Assembly: GCF_016863015.1 (NCBI RefSeq) | Contig: NZ_BOOB01000009.1 | Span: 352,308 to 416,307, forward strand | Reading direction: 5' to 3' | Origin: Microbispora amethystogenes | Lineage (GTDB): Bacteria; Actinomycetota; Actinomycetes; Streptosporangiales; Streptosporangiaceae | Length of the DNA stretch: 64,000 bases | Shown: piece after piece, positions 19,919 to 29,241 of the stretch | Layout of the letters: each line of letters begins with the position of its first letter | How positions within the stretch are numbered: position 1 is the stretch's first letter | Notes under the pieces: model-generated | What the model was told of the DNA's origin: nothing | The model's input: the letters and a program-made list of their open reading frames with translations, nothing else | The model's database searches: none | Position numbers and translations under genes: made by a program

Positions 19919-20413
19919 TCAGGCGGCCGTCGGGCGCCTCACCCGGGGCCGGCGCTGGAACGGCAGGTAACGCTGCGGCAGGTGCGCGCGGGCCGGCAGG
20001 TCGGTCGGCTCGACCGCCAGGATCCGGTCGAAGCGGAACGCCCTGATCGACCGCCTGAGGCGGCACCAGCCGACCAGGTACCAGAACTCGCCGTGGACCA
20101 TGCAGGTCACCGGCTCGACGTCGCGAACCGACAAGCGGCCCCCGGCGTCGTGATATTGGATGCGGATCACCAGACGGGCGGTGATCGCGCCCGCCACCGC
20201 CCGTACCCGCCGGGCGACGTCGGTGGGGAGCGGGGTCGTCAGCGTGGTGAGGGTCGTGGCGATGACGTCGTCGTCCAGGTCGAGGTGCTGGAACGCGTGG
20301 CGCAGGCCGCGCCGGGCGGTGACCGACTGGGGGCCGGCTCCGAGGTGAGCGAGGGACAGGGCGAGGGCGGCGAGTTCCTCGGCGGTCAGCGTGTGCCGAA
20401 TGACGTTGGCCAT
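19919..20413 (-). CDS. WYL-domain protein lacking the N-terminal HTH
   Basis: A 164-residue protein matching the C-terminal part of YafY-type regulators. A helical segment (TAEELAALALSLAHLG) is followed by the WYL domain (FWYLVGWCRLRRSIRAFRFDRI), which senses nucleic-acid or other ligands. Full-length family members are about 320 residues with an N-terminal winged helix, and that part is absent here. The upstream 160 nt to the divergent pip gene does not encode an HTH in frame. It may be a ligand-sensing remnant or a single-domain partner. Confidence 0.8.
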   Translation of the reverse strand: MANVIRHTLTAEELAALALSLAHLGAGPQSVTARRGLRHAFQHLDLDDDVIATTLTTLTTPLPTDVARRVRAVAGAITARLVIRIQYHDAGGRLSVRDVEPVTCMVHGEFWYLVGWCRLRRSIRAFRFDRILAVEPTDLPARAHLPQRYLPFQRRPRVRRPTAA

Positions 20414-20577
20414 AGTCTGACAATAATCATCAGGACTGACATTTTCCCGAACGGGTGCTCGGAAGACTGGACAGGTTCGCCTGACCTTACGGCCACCTTC
20501 TCCTGACCCTTTCGCCCGCCGCCGCGGACCGCCTAAATCGCTTTCCGGCCCGGCCCGCCGGCGGTAGTTTCTCGGTC

Positions 20578-21537
20578 GTGCATCCTCCGATCGAGCCCTA
20601 CGACCATGGGCACCTGGACACCGGCGACGGCCACCTCGTCTACTGGGAGGTCTGCGGGAACCCCGAGGGCAAGCCCGCGCTCGTCGTGCACGGCGGTCCC
20701 GGCTCGGGCTGCACGCCCCGCCAGCGCCGGGCCTTCGACCCCGGCCGCTACCGGATCATCCTCTTCGACCAGCGCAACTGTGGCCGGAGCCTGCCCCACG
20801 CGAGCGACCCGGCGACCGACCTCACGACCAACACCACCCACCATCTCGTCGCCGACATGGAGCGGCTGCGCGAGCATCTCGGCGTCGACCGGTGGCTGCT
20901 CCACGGCGGGTCCTGGGGTTCCACGCTCATCCTCGCCTACGCCGAGGCCCACCCGGAGCGGGTGTCGGAGATCGTCCTCGCCGGTGTCACCATGACCCGC
21001 CGCTCCGAGATCGACTGGCTGTACCGGGGCGTCTCCCGCTTCCTCCCCGAGCAGTGGCAGCGCTTCCGGTCCGGGGTTCCCGAGGATGAGCGCGACGGCG
21101 ACCTGCTCGCCGCGTACGCCCGGCTGATGTCCGACCTCGACCCGGACGTACGGGCCAGGGCGGCGCACGCCTGGACGGCATGGGAGGACGCGGTGATCGC
21201 GCACGAGGTCAACGGCGCGCCGAACGCCTACAGCGACCGGCCCTCCCCGGCCCTGCAGGCGTTCGTCAGGATCTGCGCCCACTACTTCTCGAACGCCGCC
21301 TGGCTGGAGGAGGGCGTCCTGCTCCGCGACGCGCACCGGCTGGCGGGCATCCCCGGAGTGCTCGTCCACGGCCGCCTCGACCTCGGCGCGCCGCTGGAGA
21401 CCGCCTGGCAGCTGGCCAGGGCCTGGCCGGACGCGCGTCTCGTCGTGGTGGACGACTCGGGTCACACCGGCAGCGACGCGACGCGCCGGGAGATCCGGGC
21501 CGCGCTGGACCGCTTCGGGGCCGCGCCGCCCGGCTGA
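20578..21537 (+). CDS. pip: Proline iminopeptidase
   Basis: A 319-residue alpha/beta hydrolase removing N-terminal proline from peptides. Family marks are HGGPGSGC (oxyanion loop), FDQRNCGRS, nucleophile elbow HGGSWGSTL, and the C-terminal Asp (GRLDLG) and His (DDSGHTG). The length is standard. The GTG at 20578 gives the typical start PPIEPYDHGHL. The enzyme is cytosolic and is transcribed divergently from the WYL gene. Confidence 0.95.
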   Translation: MHPPIEPYDHGHLDTGDGHLVYWEVCGNPEGKPALVVHGGPGSGCTPRQRRAFDPGRYRIILFDQRNCGRSLPHASDPATDLTTNTTHHLVADMERLREHLGVDRWLLHGGSWGSTLILAYAEAHPERVSEIVLAGVTMTRRSEIDWLYRGVSRFLPEQWQRFRSGVPEDERDGDLLAAYARLMSDLDPDVRARAAHAWTAWEDAVIAHEVNGAPNAYSDRPSPALQAFVRICAHYFSNAAWLEEGVLLRDAHRLAGIPGVLVHGRLDLGAPLETAWQLARAWPDARLVVVDDSGHTGSDATRREIRAALDRFGAAPPG

Positions 21538-21571
21538 CGGCCGGCATCCAGCCCCGCCGCCCGGAACGCGG

Positions 21572-21614
21572 CCGGGCCCGCGACCCCGCCGGGAGGCGGG
21601 GCGCGCGGGCCCGG
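21572..21614. terminator. Bidirectional terminator between pip and ilvD
   Basis: A long GC-rich hairpin: the 11-bp outer stem CCGGGCCCGCG pairs with the right end, an inner CCCCGCC/GGCGGGG stem follows, and the tetraloop is at 21591-21594. It lies between the convergent genes. Confidence 0.8.
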
Positions 21615-21628
21615 TGACGGTGTCGTGG

Positions 21629-23467
21629 TTACCGCGACAGCTGGGTCAGGTCGCGGGAGGCGCCGGTCGAGGCGGAGGTGGTCAGCGCGGCGTACGCCTG
21701 CAGGGCGGCCGAGACCGGCCGGTGCCGGTCGCGCGGCCGGTAGCCGCCGAGGTCGGCCAGCAGCCGCTCGCGGCGGGCGGCCAGCACGTCGTCGGCCACC
21801 TTGAGCTCGATCGAGCGGCCCGGGATGTCGATCTCGATGACGTCGCCGTCCTCGACCAGGGCCATCGTGCCGCCCTCGGCCGCCTCGGGGGAGGCGTGGC
21901 CGATGGACAGGCCGGACGTGCCGCCGGAGAAGCGGCCGTCGGTGACCAGGGCGCACGCCTTGCCCAGGCCGCGGCCCTTGAGGAAGCTCGTCGGGTAGAG
22001 CATCTCCTGCATGCCGGGGCCGCCCTTGGGGCCCTCGTAGCGGATGACCACCACGTCACCGGGCTTCACCCGCTTGCCGAGGATGCCCTCGACGGCGTCC
22101 TCCTGCGACTCGAACACCACGGCGGGGCCGGAGAAGCGCCAGATTGACTCGTCCACCCCGGCCGTCTTGACGACGCAGCCGTCCTGGGCGAGGTTCCCGT
22201 ACAGCACGGCGAGGCCGCCGTCCCGGGTGTAGGCGTGGTCGAGGTCGCGGATGCAGCCCTCGGCGCGGTCGAGGTCGAGAGAGTCCCAGCGGGCGCTCTG
22301 GGAGTACGCCTTGACGGTGCGCACGTTGCCGGGCGCCGCGTGCCACAGCTCCAGGGCCTCCTCGGTGACCTCCGGAGACTTCGGGTCCCACTTGGCGATG
22401 TACTCGGCCATGGAAGGGGAGGACACGGTCGGCAGGTCGCGGTGGATCAGGCCGGCCCGGTCCAGCTCGCCGAGGATGCCGGGGATGCCGCCCGCCCGGT
22501 GCACGTCCTCGACGTGGTACTTGGCCGTCGCGGGGGCGACCTTGCACAGGCACGGCACCCGCAGCGACAGCTCGTTGATCTCCTTGAGCCCGAAGTCGAC
22601 GCCCGCCTCACGCGCGGCGGCCAGGATGTGGAGGATCGTGTTGGTCGATCCGCCCATGGCGACGTCGAGCGCCATGGCGTTCTCGAAGGCCTCGCGGGTG
22701 GCGATGCTCCGGGGCAGGACCGACTCGTCGTCCTCCTCGTAGTAACGCCGGGCGAGGTCGACGATCCCACGGCCGGCGTTCTCGAACAGGGCCTTGCGGG
22801 CCGTGTGGGTCGCCAGCGTGGTGCCGTTGCCGGGCAGGGCCAGGCCGATCGCCTCGGCCAGGCAGTTCATCGAGTTGGCGGTGAACATGCCGCTGCAGGA
22901 CCCGCAGGTCGGGCAGGCGTTCTCCTCCATCGCCAGCAGGTCGGCGTCCGACACGCTCTCGTCGGCGGAGGCGATCATCGGGTCGATCAGGTCGAGCTTG
23001 CGGCCCGGGACCTTGCCGGCCTCCATCGGGCCGCCGGACACGAAGATCGTGGGGATGTTGAGCCGGAAGGCGGCGAGCAGCATCCCGGGGGTGATCTTGT
23101 CGCAGTTGGAGACGCAGACCAGCGCGTCGGCGCAGTGGGCGTTGACCATGTACTCCACCGCGTCGGCGATGAGCTCGCGGGACGGCAGCGAGTAGAGCAT
23201 GCCGCCGTGGCCCATCGCGATGCCGTCGTCCACGGCGATCGTGTTGAACTCGCGCGGGATCGCGCCCGCCTCGCGGACCGCGCCCGCCACCACCTCGGCG
23301 ACCTCGCGCAGGTGCACGTGGCCGGGCACGAACTGGGTGAAGCTGTTGGCCACGGCGACGATCGGCTTGCCGAGGTCGCTGCCCGCTACGCCCGTGGCCC
23401 TGAGCAGCGCGCGGGCGCCGGCCATGTTCCTGCCGTGCGTGACAGTGCGGGACCTGAGAGCGGGCAT
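21629..23467 (-). CDS. ilvD: Dihydroxy-acid dehydratase IlvD
   Basis: A 612-residue Fe-S dehydratase converting 2,3-dihydroxy-isovalerate or -methylvalerate to the 2-keto acids of Val and Ile/Leu synthesis. The N-terminus is typical ([21 protein letters not shown]). The cluster cysteines are in [12 protein letters not shown] and [20 protein letters not shown], followed by ALPGNGT. The ATG at 23467 fits the family length; the open frame upstream is a chance extension. The gene stands apart from ilvBNC. Confidence 0.97.
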   Translation of the reverse strand: MPALRSRTVTHGRNMAGARALLRATGVAGSDLGKPIVAVANSFTQFVPGHVHLREVAEVVAGAVREAGAIPREFNTIAVDDGIAMGHGGMLYSLPSRELIADAVEYMVNAHCADALVCVSNCDKITPGMLLAAFRLNIPTIFVSGGPMEAGKVPGRKLDLIDPMIASADESVSDADLLAMEENACPTCGSCSGMFTANSMNCLAEAIGLALPGNGTTLATHTARKALFENAGRGIVDLARRYYEEDDESVLPRSIATREAFENAMALDVAMGGSTNTILHILAAAREAGVDFGLKEINELSLRVPCLCKVAPATAKYHVEDVHRAGGIPGILGELDRAGLIHRDLPTVSSPSMAEYIAKWDPKSPEVTEEALELWHAAPGNVRTVKAYSQSARWDSLDLDRAEGCIRDLDHAYTRDGGLAVLYGNLAQDGCVVKTAGVDESIWRFSGPAVVFESQEDAVEGILGKRVKPGDVVVIRYEGPKGGPGMQEMLYPTSFLKGRGLGKACALVTDGRFSGGTSGLSIGHASPEAAEGGTMALVEDGDVIEIDIPGRSIELKVADDVLAARRERLLADLGGYRPRDRHRPVSAALQAYAALTTSASTGASRDLTQLSR

Positions 23468-23565
23468 CGAGGGACCCCCATCCGGAGACGTCTGAGTCTT
23501 CAAATGGTACGGCCAGTGCCCGGTTGCCGAGACCCGGTGTCCACGTCCCGGGACGGCGCGCCGTC

Positions 23566-24405
23566 CTACTCGGGGTAGCGCGCGGGCAGCACGCGCTCGG
23601 CGGCGCGGTAGATCGCGTCGATCTCGGCCGTGGTGAGCGACCTCTCCCGCTTCGTGATCCACTTGCGGACCAGGCCGCCGGAGAAGACGTCGACGTCCCG
23701 GATGTTGAGGATCCGCCAGGGGATCGCCGGCCCGTAGATGGCCAGGGACGGCACCACGGTGATCTCCCGGCCGAGCGCCTTGCTGATCAGGTCGCTGGCC
23801 TGCGCGGCCTCCCACCGGGCCTCGTCGAGACGGGGCTTGCGGTTGAACGGGCCGTGGAAGAGCTTGCGGTGCGTCTGGACCCGCACGGGCAGCCGCTTGT
23901 CCCACTTCTCCGAGTCCACCGCGTACACGCCGGTGGGCCCGACCACGAGGTGGTCGATCTGCGCCTCGCTGCCGGGGATGGCCCGGGCGTGCAGCGTCAG
24001 GTAGCCGCTCCGTTCGAGCTTCTTGAGCTGGGCCTCGGTGCGGCGCTCCGCCGCCGAGGCCCGCCGCCAGGCGGGAACCGTGGACATGGTGCGCGCGCGG
24101 TAGACGGAGTCGGCGGCCCACGCGAGGATGGCCGCGGTGAGCCCGATCCGCCAGCCGCCCAGCAGCACGCCGAACACCACCCCCGCGGCGAGCGCCACCA
24201 GGGCGCGCCGGCGCAGGTGCCGGTATCTCGGGTCCTGCAGCAGGCCGCGGAGCGACGCCCGCTCCACCGGAGCGTACTCGGGGGGCGCCGCCGCCTCGGG
24301 TGGGGCCGAAGGGCGCTCCGCCTGCTCCGATGCCTGGTCACCGACCCAGATGGGTGACGTATCGTGACCGTCGTCTGGCCTTAGACCGGTATCCACATCA
24401 CTCAC
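23566..24405 (-). CDS. NERD-domain membrane-associated protein
   Basis: A 279-residue protein. The acidic, Pro-rich N-terminus (about 1-60) precedes two close hydrophobic segments (about 66-95). A NERD (nuclease-related) domain follows: [22 protein letters not shown], the Asp-His and strand pattern of the family. NERD proteins are presumed nucleases in nucleic-acid metabolism, but the usual catalytic Lys after the Glu lies within SEKW here, so activity is uncertain. It lies 98 nt upstream of ilvD on the same strand. Confidence 0.85.
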   Translation of the reverse strand: MSDVDTGLRPDDGHDTSPIWVGDQASEQAERPSAPPEAAAPPEYAPVERASLRGLLQDPRYRHLRRRALVALAAGVVFGVLLGGWRIGLTAAILAWAADSVYRARTMSTVPAWRRASAAERRTEAQLKKLERSGYLTLHARAIPGSEAQIDHLVVGPTGVYAVDSEKWDKRLPVRVQTHRKLFHGPFNRKPRLDEARWEAAQASDLISKALGREITVVPSLAIYGPAIPWRILNIRDVDVFSGGLVRKWITKRERSLTTAEIDAIYRAAERVLPARYPE

Positions 24406-24487
24406 GGTAGTTGAGTCGTCTACAGCTTGCCTAGTGTTGAATGGTTCATACTTTTGTTGCCTGCTTGAGCTGATTTGAAGCTCGAAA

Positions 24488-24518
24488 GGCCGGGTATCTT
24501 CTCTAGATATCCCCGGCC
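24488..24518 (+). promoter_or_regulatory. Inverted repeat before the amidase gene
   Basis: GGCCGGGTATCT (24488-24499) pairs with 24505-24518 with a 2-nt bulge and a 5-nt loop, ending 22 nt before the GTG. It could be an operator or an RNA hairpin near the ribosome site. Confidence 0.45.
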
Positions 24519-24540
24519 GGGCGGCCTACGGTTCGGAAGC

Positions 24541-25968
24541 GTGGCGCACATTCACGACCTTACCGCCCTTGAGCAGGCGGCAGCCGTACGAACGGGTGAA
24601 CTCTCCCCCGTCGAGATCGTCGAGCACTACCTGGAGCGGATCGAACGGCTCGACTCCGGTGTGGGGGCGTTCGTCACGGTGACCGCCCAGCGGGCCCTCG
24701 ACCAGGCCCGCGAGCAGGAGGCCCGGATCGCCGCGGGCGACGCCGGCGACCATCCGCCGCTGCTGGGCGTGCCCGTCCCGATCAAGGACCTCAACTTCGT
24801 CAAGGACGTGCCGCTCTACTTCGGCTCGGCCACCTACGAGGGGTTCGTCTCCCCGGTGGACGACAGCGTGGTCGAGCGGCTGCGGGAGGCCGGCACGGTC
24901 ATGCTGGGCAAGACCAGCACCCCGGAGTTCGGCCTGCCCTGCTACACCGAGACCTACGTGAGCGAGCCGGCCCGCACCCCGTGGGACACCGGGCGCTCCG
25001 CCGGTGGTTCGAGCGGCGGCGCCGCGGCGGCCGTCGCGGCCGGCCTGGCGCCCGTCGCCCACGGCAGCGACGGCGCGGGATCGATCCGCATCCCCGCCTC
25101 CGTCTGCGGCCTGTACGGCATCAAGCCCAGCCGGGGCCGGATCTCCTTCGCCCCGATCGTCCCCGATCTGGCGGGGCTGTCCACGAACGGGCCGCTGGCC
25201 CGGAACGTCGCCGACGCCGCGGCGCTGCTCGACGCGATGGCCCACCACAACCCCGGCGACCTCTACCACGCGCCGCCGCCCGCGCTCGGGTCGTTCTCGG
25301 CCTATGTGGGGCGCGACCCGGGCCGGCTGCGGATCGCCAGGTTCGCCGAGCCCGCAGTGCCCGGCGCGGAGGTCCACCCCGACGTGCTCGCGGCGTACGA
25401 GAGCGCCTCGGCGGCGCTGGAGGCGCTCGGTCACGAGGTGGAGGAGATCGCCCCGCCGTTCGGCCCGGACATCGTGCCCGAGTTCGTCAAGCTGTGGTTC
25501 AGCTTCGCGTGCATCCACCCGGTCTCCAAGGAGCTCGAACCGAAGCTGCGCCCGCTCACCGCCTGGCTGCGCGAGCGGGGCCACGCGCTCTCGGCACCCG
25601 AGTTCCTGCACGCGCAGTCGGCGCTCCAGCTCGCCACCCGTTTCGCGATGCTCGTCACCGACACCTACGACGCGGTGCTGTCGCCGACCGTCACCCAGCC
25701 GCCCGTGCCGGTGGGCTGGTTCGAGGACGTGGACTCCCCGGAGGAGACGTTCGAGCGGATGAAGCGGTTCGCGCCGTTCGCCGCCATCTACAACGTGAGC
25801 GGCCAGCCCGCCGTCAACCTCCCGCTGCACTGGACGCCCGGCGGCCTGCCCGTCGGCGTCATGCTGGCCGGCCGGTACGGCGACGAGGGCACCCTCATCT
25901 CGCTGTCGTCGCAGGTGGAGGCGTCCGTCGGCGGATTCTGGGGCGACCGCAGGCCGTCCATGTGGTGA
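24541..25968 (+). CDS. Amidase-signature enzyme
   Basis: A 475-residue amidase of the Ser-cisSer-Lys family. The catalytic Lys is in PVPIKDLNF, the signature GRSAGGSSGGAAAAVAAG holds the cis-Ser, and SDGAGSIRIPAS holds the nucleophile Ser. The GTG at 24541 gives a normal N-terminus (AHIHDLTALEQAAAV). It lacks the gatB/gatC partners, so it is a stand-alone amide hydrolase rather than a tRNA amidotransferase subunit. The substrate is unknown. It is convergent with the next gene, only 4 nt apart. Confidence 0.93.
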   Translation: MAHIHDLTALEQAAAVRTGELSPVEIVEHYLERIERLDSGVGAFVTVTAQRALDQAREQEARIAAGDAGDHPPLLGVPVPIKDLNFVKDVPLYFGSATYEGFVSPVDDSVVERLREAGTVMLGKTSTPEFGLPCYTETYVSEPARTPWDTGRSAGGSSGGAAAAVAAGLAPVAHGSDGAGSIRIPASVCGLYGIKPSRGRISFAPIVPDLAGLSTNGPLARNVADAAALLDAMAHHNPGDLYHAPPPALGSFSAYVGRDPGRLRIARFAEPAVPGAEVHPDVLAAYESASAALEALGHEVEEIAPPFGPDIVPEFVKLWFSFACIHPVSKELEPKLRPLTAWLRERGHALSAPEFLHAQSALQLATRFAMLVTDTYDAVLSPTVTQPPVPVGWFEDVDSPEETFERMKRFAPFAAIYNVSGQPAVNLPLHWTPGGLPVGVMLAGRYGDEGTLISLSSQVEASVGGFWGDRRPSMW

Positions 25969-25972
25969 CGAC

Positions 25973-26941
25973 CTAGCGCAGGAGCTCCACGACGTGCGCG
26001 GAGACGTCGGCGAGCAGCGTGGCGGGACGCACCGGCGCCGCCGCCACGGCGGAGATCAGGGCGGGCAGCCCCGGCAGCGGGAAGCCGTCGTCCGCGGTGA
26101 CCGCGCGGGCCGCGTCGTGCTTGGCCAGCGCGGCCCGGCTGCGGTCCCACGCCTCCAGCGTCTCCTCAGGCGACGGCACGCCGAACCCGTGACCCACCGG
26201 GGCGGCGTGCCGCAGCCGTACGAGCGGTGTCTCGGCGAAGGCCAGCGCGACGCGGCAGCGCGCCGCCAGGTCGCCGGGGTCCGGCACCCAGTCGAGGGCC
26301 GGGCAGGGGGTGCGGCACCGGCCCGCGCAGGTGCCGAGGGCCCCGGCCACCTGGCTGTGCTGCCGGTCGAAGTAGGCCCGCCAGCCCGTGGGCGGCTCCA
26401 CCGCCACCCGCAGCGTGCGCTCGGCCGCCGACCGCTCGGCCCGGGTGTGGTCGCACTCGTGGTCGGCCATGGCCCCGAACCTGCTGCCGGGGGCGCGCAG
26501 GCCCTCCGGCCACCGGGCCGGGTCGCCCGCGTGCCCGAGCGCGGGCTCGAAGGCCAGCAGCGGGAGATACTCGCCGCAGATGTGCACGGCCGCGATCATC
26601 GAGCTCAGCTCGCGCCGCCGCCAGCGGGCCTCGATCACCTCCAGGAGCAGCGCGTACGCCGGGCGCAGCGAGTCGAGCGCGCCCCGCGGCTGCTCCCTCG
26701 GCGTCTGCGGCATGTGACACGCGCGGGCGCGCCGGCGGAGGCCGGCGGGCACCGTCTGGGCGTCGATCTCGGCCGCGAAGTCCTCGGCGTCGAGTGTGAG
26801 CAGCCGCTGGCCGAACTCGCAGACCGACGCCACGCGGGCCGCCCGGGCGTCCTCCCCGAGCACGGCCGGCGCGAGCGCGCCGACGTCGCCGAACGAGTAC
26901 CTCCGGGCCAGGGCGATCAACAGGTCTCGGGCTGAGTGCAC
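25973..26941 (-). CDS. Conserved actinobacterial protein of unknown function
   Basis: A 322-residue soluble protein with a GTG start. I do not recognise the family. It is largely alpha-helical and Ala/Arg-rich. A central stretch is rich in Cys and His: RACHMPQTPREQ, MADHECDHTRAE and CAGRCRTPCPALDW, which could bind metal. There is no signal peptide or membrane segment. It ends 4 nt from the convergent amidase gene and starts 10 nt before the end of the DUF2207-like gene on the same strand, so it may belong to that operon. Confidence 0.65.
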   Translation of the reverse strand: MHSARDLLIALARRYSFGDVGALAPAVLGEDARAARVASVCEFGQRLLTLDAEDFAAEIDAQTVPAGLRRRARACHMPQTPREQPRGALDSLRPAYALLLEVIEARWRRRELSSMIAAVHICGEYLPLLAFEPALGHAGDPARWPEGLRAPGSRFGAMADHECDHTRAERSAAERTLRVAVEPPTGWRAYFDRQHSQVAGALGTCAGRCRTPCPALDWVPDPGDLAARCRVALAFAETPLVRLRHAAPVGHGFGVPSPEETLEAWDRSRAALAKHDAARAVTADDGFPLPGLPALISAVAAAPVRPATLLADVSAHVVELLR

Positions 26942-26950
26942 CCGACGACC

Positions 26951-28429
26951 CTACTCACGACGCCGGTGGCGGTATGGACGGGTTCGATCAGGATCGGTGG
27001 GCCCGTGGGCGTCGGGATCGGGCAGGATCCGCACCTCGCCCAGGTTCTCCGGCGCGTCCATCAGGTGCTCGCCGGTGTCGTCGTAGGAGGCGGCGTCTCG
27101 GAGGCGCGAGCCCTCGACCACCTCGATCCGCCTGATCCAGCCGGTTCTCCGGCCCGCCACGGCCCGCACCCGGTCGCCCTCGCGCAGGGGCTCCCACAGC
27201 TCCCCGCTCAGGCACATCGCCCTGACCTCGCGGGCCCGCCCCTCGTCGATCGCGCACCAGTAGGTCCACTTGGCGTTCTCGCCGCCCTTGCCGCCGTCGC
27301 GGAAGCGCCGCAGCCGTACGACCTGGCCCTCCACGGTGACCGGGCCGGTCAGGTCGGAGAGCGCGAACAGGATCGGCGGCCCGGCGACCGCCAGGCCCAC
27401 GGCGAGGGCGGCGGGCACGACGAGCCCGTCCGGCCACAGGTCGAAGGCGGAGGCCGCCACCAGGACCATCCAGGCGGGGAAGCCGGTGAACCAGCCGGCC
27501 GCGAGGCCCCGCATGACGGCCGAGCCAGGCGGCCGGCCCCACAGGAGGCGGGACGGATAGCGGACGTGGACGACGTGCCACATGCCGCCATAGTCGGACC
27601 ACGCCCGGCTGTCGTCGGCGGGGGTGCTCACCGGCAGGCTCGTGACGGCCCGCGGCGCCAGGCCGAGGGCGGCGGCGTACGCGAGGTGGCGGCCCCAGAT
27701 CGTGACCGAGGCGGCGGGCTGCTCGGCGAACCGCCCGGTCGTCCCCAGGTGCGCGCGGACGCCGAGCCAGTGGGCGGCGGCCCTGGCCCCCTCGGCCGTG
27801 CCGCGCTCGCCGTTCAGCCGCCCCATGAGCGCGAGGAGACCGGCGAAGGAGACGACCGCCGCGCCGACCCCGGCCTCGTGGTCCTTGTCGGAGATGTTCG
27901 CCGCGACGCCGATCACCGCCGCGGGCAGCGCCGCCGCGGCGGTGAGGAGCGTCGCGTGCGCCCGGCTCCAGCGCGGCCGGGACAGACCCTGCTCCCGGGC
28001 CTCGGCGATCACCTTCCTGCGGAAGCTCTTCCACCACCGGCCGAGGTCGCGCGAGCCCTCGGCCAGCGCGCCCGTGGCCACCACCCCGTCGACGGCCAGC
28101 GAGCGGACGTGGTCGTAGACGAGCCGTTCGTACGGGAGCAGGCCGCCCGGGTCGCGCCGCATCCGGACGAGCGACAGCTCCGGCCCGATCTCCTCGACGC
28201 CGACGACGCCCCTCGCGGCGAGGTCCAGCAGGGTCGCCGAGGCGGCCTCGTCGCACAGCCGCCAGCCGCCGGTGATCAGGTCGACCACCGCGGGGGACTG
28301 GGGGGCGAGGTTCGCGGTGGCCGGCCCCGTCTCGACGTCCGGGTTCCTCGTCGCCGCGGCGAGCGCGAGCAGGAGCAGCAGCCACAGGCCGGTCACCGCC
28401 GCGGCGGCCGTCCAGGCGACCATGACCAT
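26951..28429 (-). CDS. DUF2207-like membrane protein, LemA partner
   Basis: A 492-residue membrane protein with an N-terminal hydrophobic helix (MVAWTAAAAVTGLWLLLLLAL). A DUF2207-like soluble part follows (ATLLDLAARGVVGVEEIG, RWWKSFRRKVIAEAREQGLSRP), then several hydrophobic segments (about 205-255 and 355-420) and a polar C-terminus. The ATG is 2 nt after the lemA stop, so the pair is translationally linked. LemA-DUF2207 pairs are widespread and their role in the envelope is unknown. The extracellular N-terminal domain of full-length DUF2207 proteins is missing. Confidence 0.8.
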   Translation of the reverse strand: MVMVAWTAAAAVTGLWLLLLLALAAATRNPDVETGPATANLAPQSPAVVDLITGGWRLCDEAASATLLDLAARGVVGVEEIGPELSLVRMRRDPGGLLPYERLVYDHVRSLAVDGVVATGALAEGSRDLGRWWKSFRRKVIAEAREQGLSRPRWSRAHATLLTAAAALPAAVIGVAANISDKDHEAGVGAAVVSFAGLLALMGRLNGERGTAEGARAAAHWLGVRAHLGTTGRFAEQPAASVTIWGRHLAYAAALGLAPRAVTSLPVSTPADDSRAWSDYGGMWHVVHVRYPSRLLWGRPPGSAVMRGLAAGWFTGFPAWMVLVAASAFDLWPDGLVVPAALAVGLAVAGPPILFALSDLTGPVTVEGQVVRLRRFRDGGKGGENAKWTYWCAIDEGRAREVRAMCLSGELWEPLREGDRVRAVAGRRTGWIRRIEVVEGSRLRDAASYDDTGEHLMDAPENLGEVRILPDPDAHGPTDPDRTRPYRHRRRE

Positions 28430-28431
28430 GA

Positions 28432-28983
28432 TCAGAACCTGACCTGTACGGGACCGCGCTCCTCGCCGGGAGCCCGGAAGTACTCGCGGGGCGTGAAGCC
28501 GGTCATGCCCGCCACGATGTTGGCGGGCACCGTCTGGATCGCGTTGTTGTAGGTCAGCACGGCGTCGTTGTAGTACTGCCGCGAGTAGGCGATCCGGTTC
28601 TCGGTGGTGGCGAGCTCCTGCTGCAGTTCCGCGAAGTTGCCGCTCGCCTTGAGGGCGGGGTAGGCCTCCGCCACGGCGAACAGGCTCTTCAGCGCGCCGG
28701 ACAGCATGTTCTCGGCCGCCGCCTGCTCCGCGGGGCCCTGGGCGCCGATCGCCCGGGAGCGGGCCGCGACGACGGACTCCAGCGTGGCCCGCTCGTGGGC
28801 GGCGTAGCCCTTGACGGTCTCCACGAGGTTGGGGACGAGGTCGTGGCGGCGCTTGAGCTGCACGTCGATCTGCGCCCAGGCGTTGTCGACGGAGTTGCGG
28901 CCACGCACGAGGCGGTTGTAGACGGAGACGAGCGTGGCGACGAGGACGGCCACGACGGCGAGGGTGACGATCATGGGGATCAC
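28432..28983 (-). CDS. lemA: LemA family protein
   Basis: A 183-residue protein with one N-terminal membrane helix (IVTLAVVAVLVATLVSVYN) and a four-helix LemA domain: RGRNSVDNAWAQIDVQLKRR, DLVPNLVETVKGYAAHE, then AEAYPALKAS and the C-terminal NNAIQTVPANIVA. The GTG at 28983 is preceded by GGAGG at 5 nt; the ATG at 28974 is an alternative with worse spacing. The biochemical role is unknown. It is the first gene of an operon with the DUF2207-like gene. Confidence 0.93.
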   Translation of the reverse strand: MIPMIVTLAVVAVLVATLVSVYNRLVRGRNSVDNAWAQIDVQLKRRHDLVPNLVETVKGYAAHERATLESVVAARSRAIGAQGPAEQAAAENMLSGALKSLFAVAEAYPALKASGNFAELQQELATTENRIAYSRQYYNDAVLTYNNAIQTVPANIVAGMTGFTPREYFRAPGEERGPVQVRF

Positions 28984-29157
28984 GGGGGCCTCCTGCACGG
29001 ACGACGATCCGTGGCCGTTCACCCTGGGAAGACCCGCCGCCGTCCGCACGCGCGCCGGTGGGGGCACGACGTACGGCCGGGATGGCGGGCGGCGGGGCGC
29101 GGCGGAGGGGGCCCGCCGCGCCCGCGCCGGGTGAACGGCCCGGCCCCCTCATGTCAC

Positions 29158-29234
29158 CCCGGTGCTCTTGCACCGGGCTTGCGCCCCGCTTTCACCCGCC
29201 CGGCGGCCCTCCCTCACGAAGGCGGCCGGGCGGG
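29158..29234 (-). terminator. Terminator hairpins after pepN
   Basis: Two hairpins follow the pepN stop. CCCGCCCGG/CCGGGCGGG (29195-29203 with 29226-29234) starts 7 nt after the gene. The compact perfect hairpin CCCGGTGC-TCTT-GCACCGGG is at 29158-29177. Either could end pepN transcription. Confidence 0.65.
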
Positions 29235-29241
29235 CTACCCG

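Noticed and set aside
23468..24121. N-terminal extension of IlvD
   Set aside because: The open frame upstream of 23467 is antisense-type Arg/Gly-rich sequence overlapping the NERD gene; IlvD starts at [12 protein letters not shown].
28430..29173. Extended N-terminus of the DUF2207-like protein
   Set aside because: It would overlap lemA in another frame; the ATG 2 nt after the lemA stop fits better.
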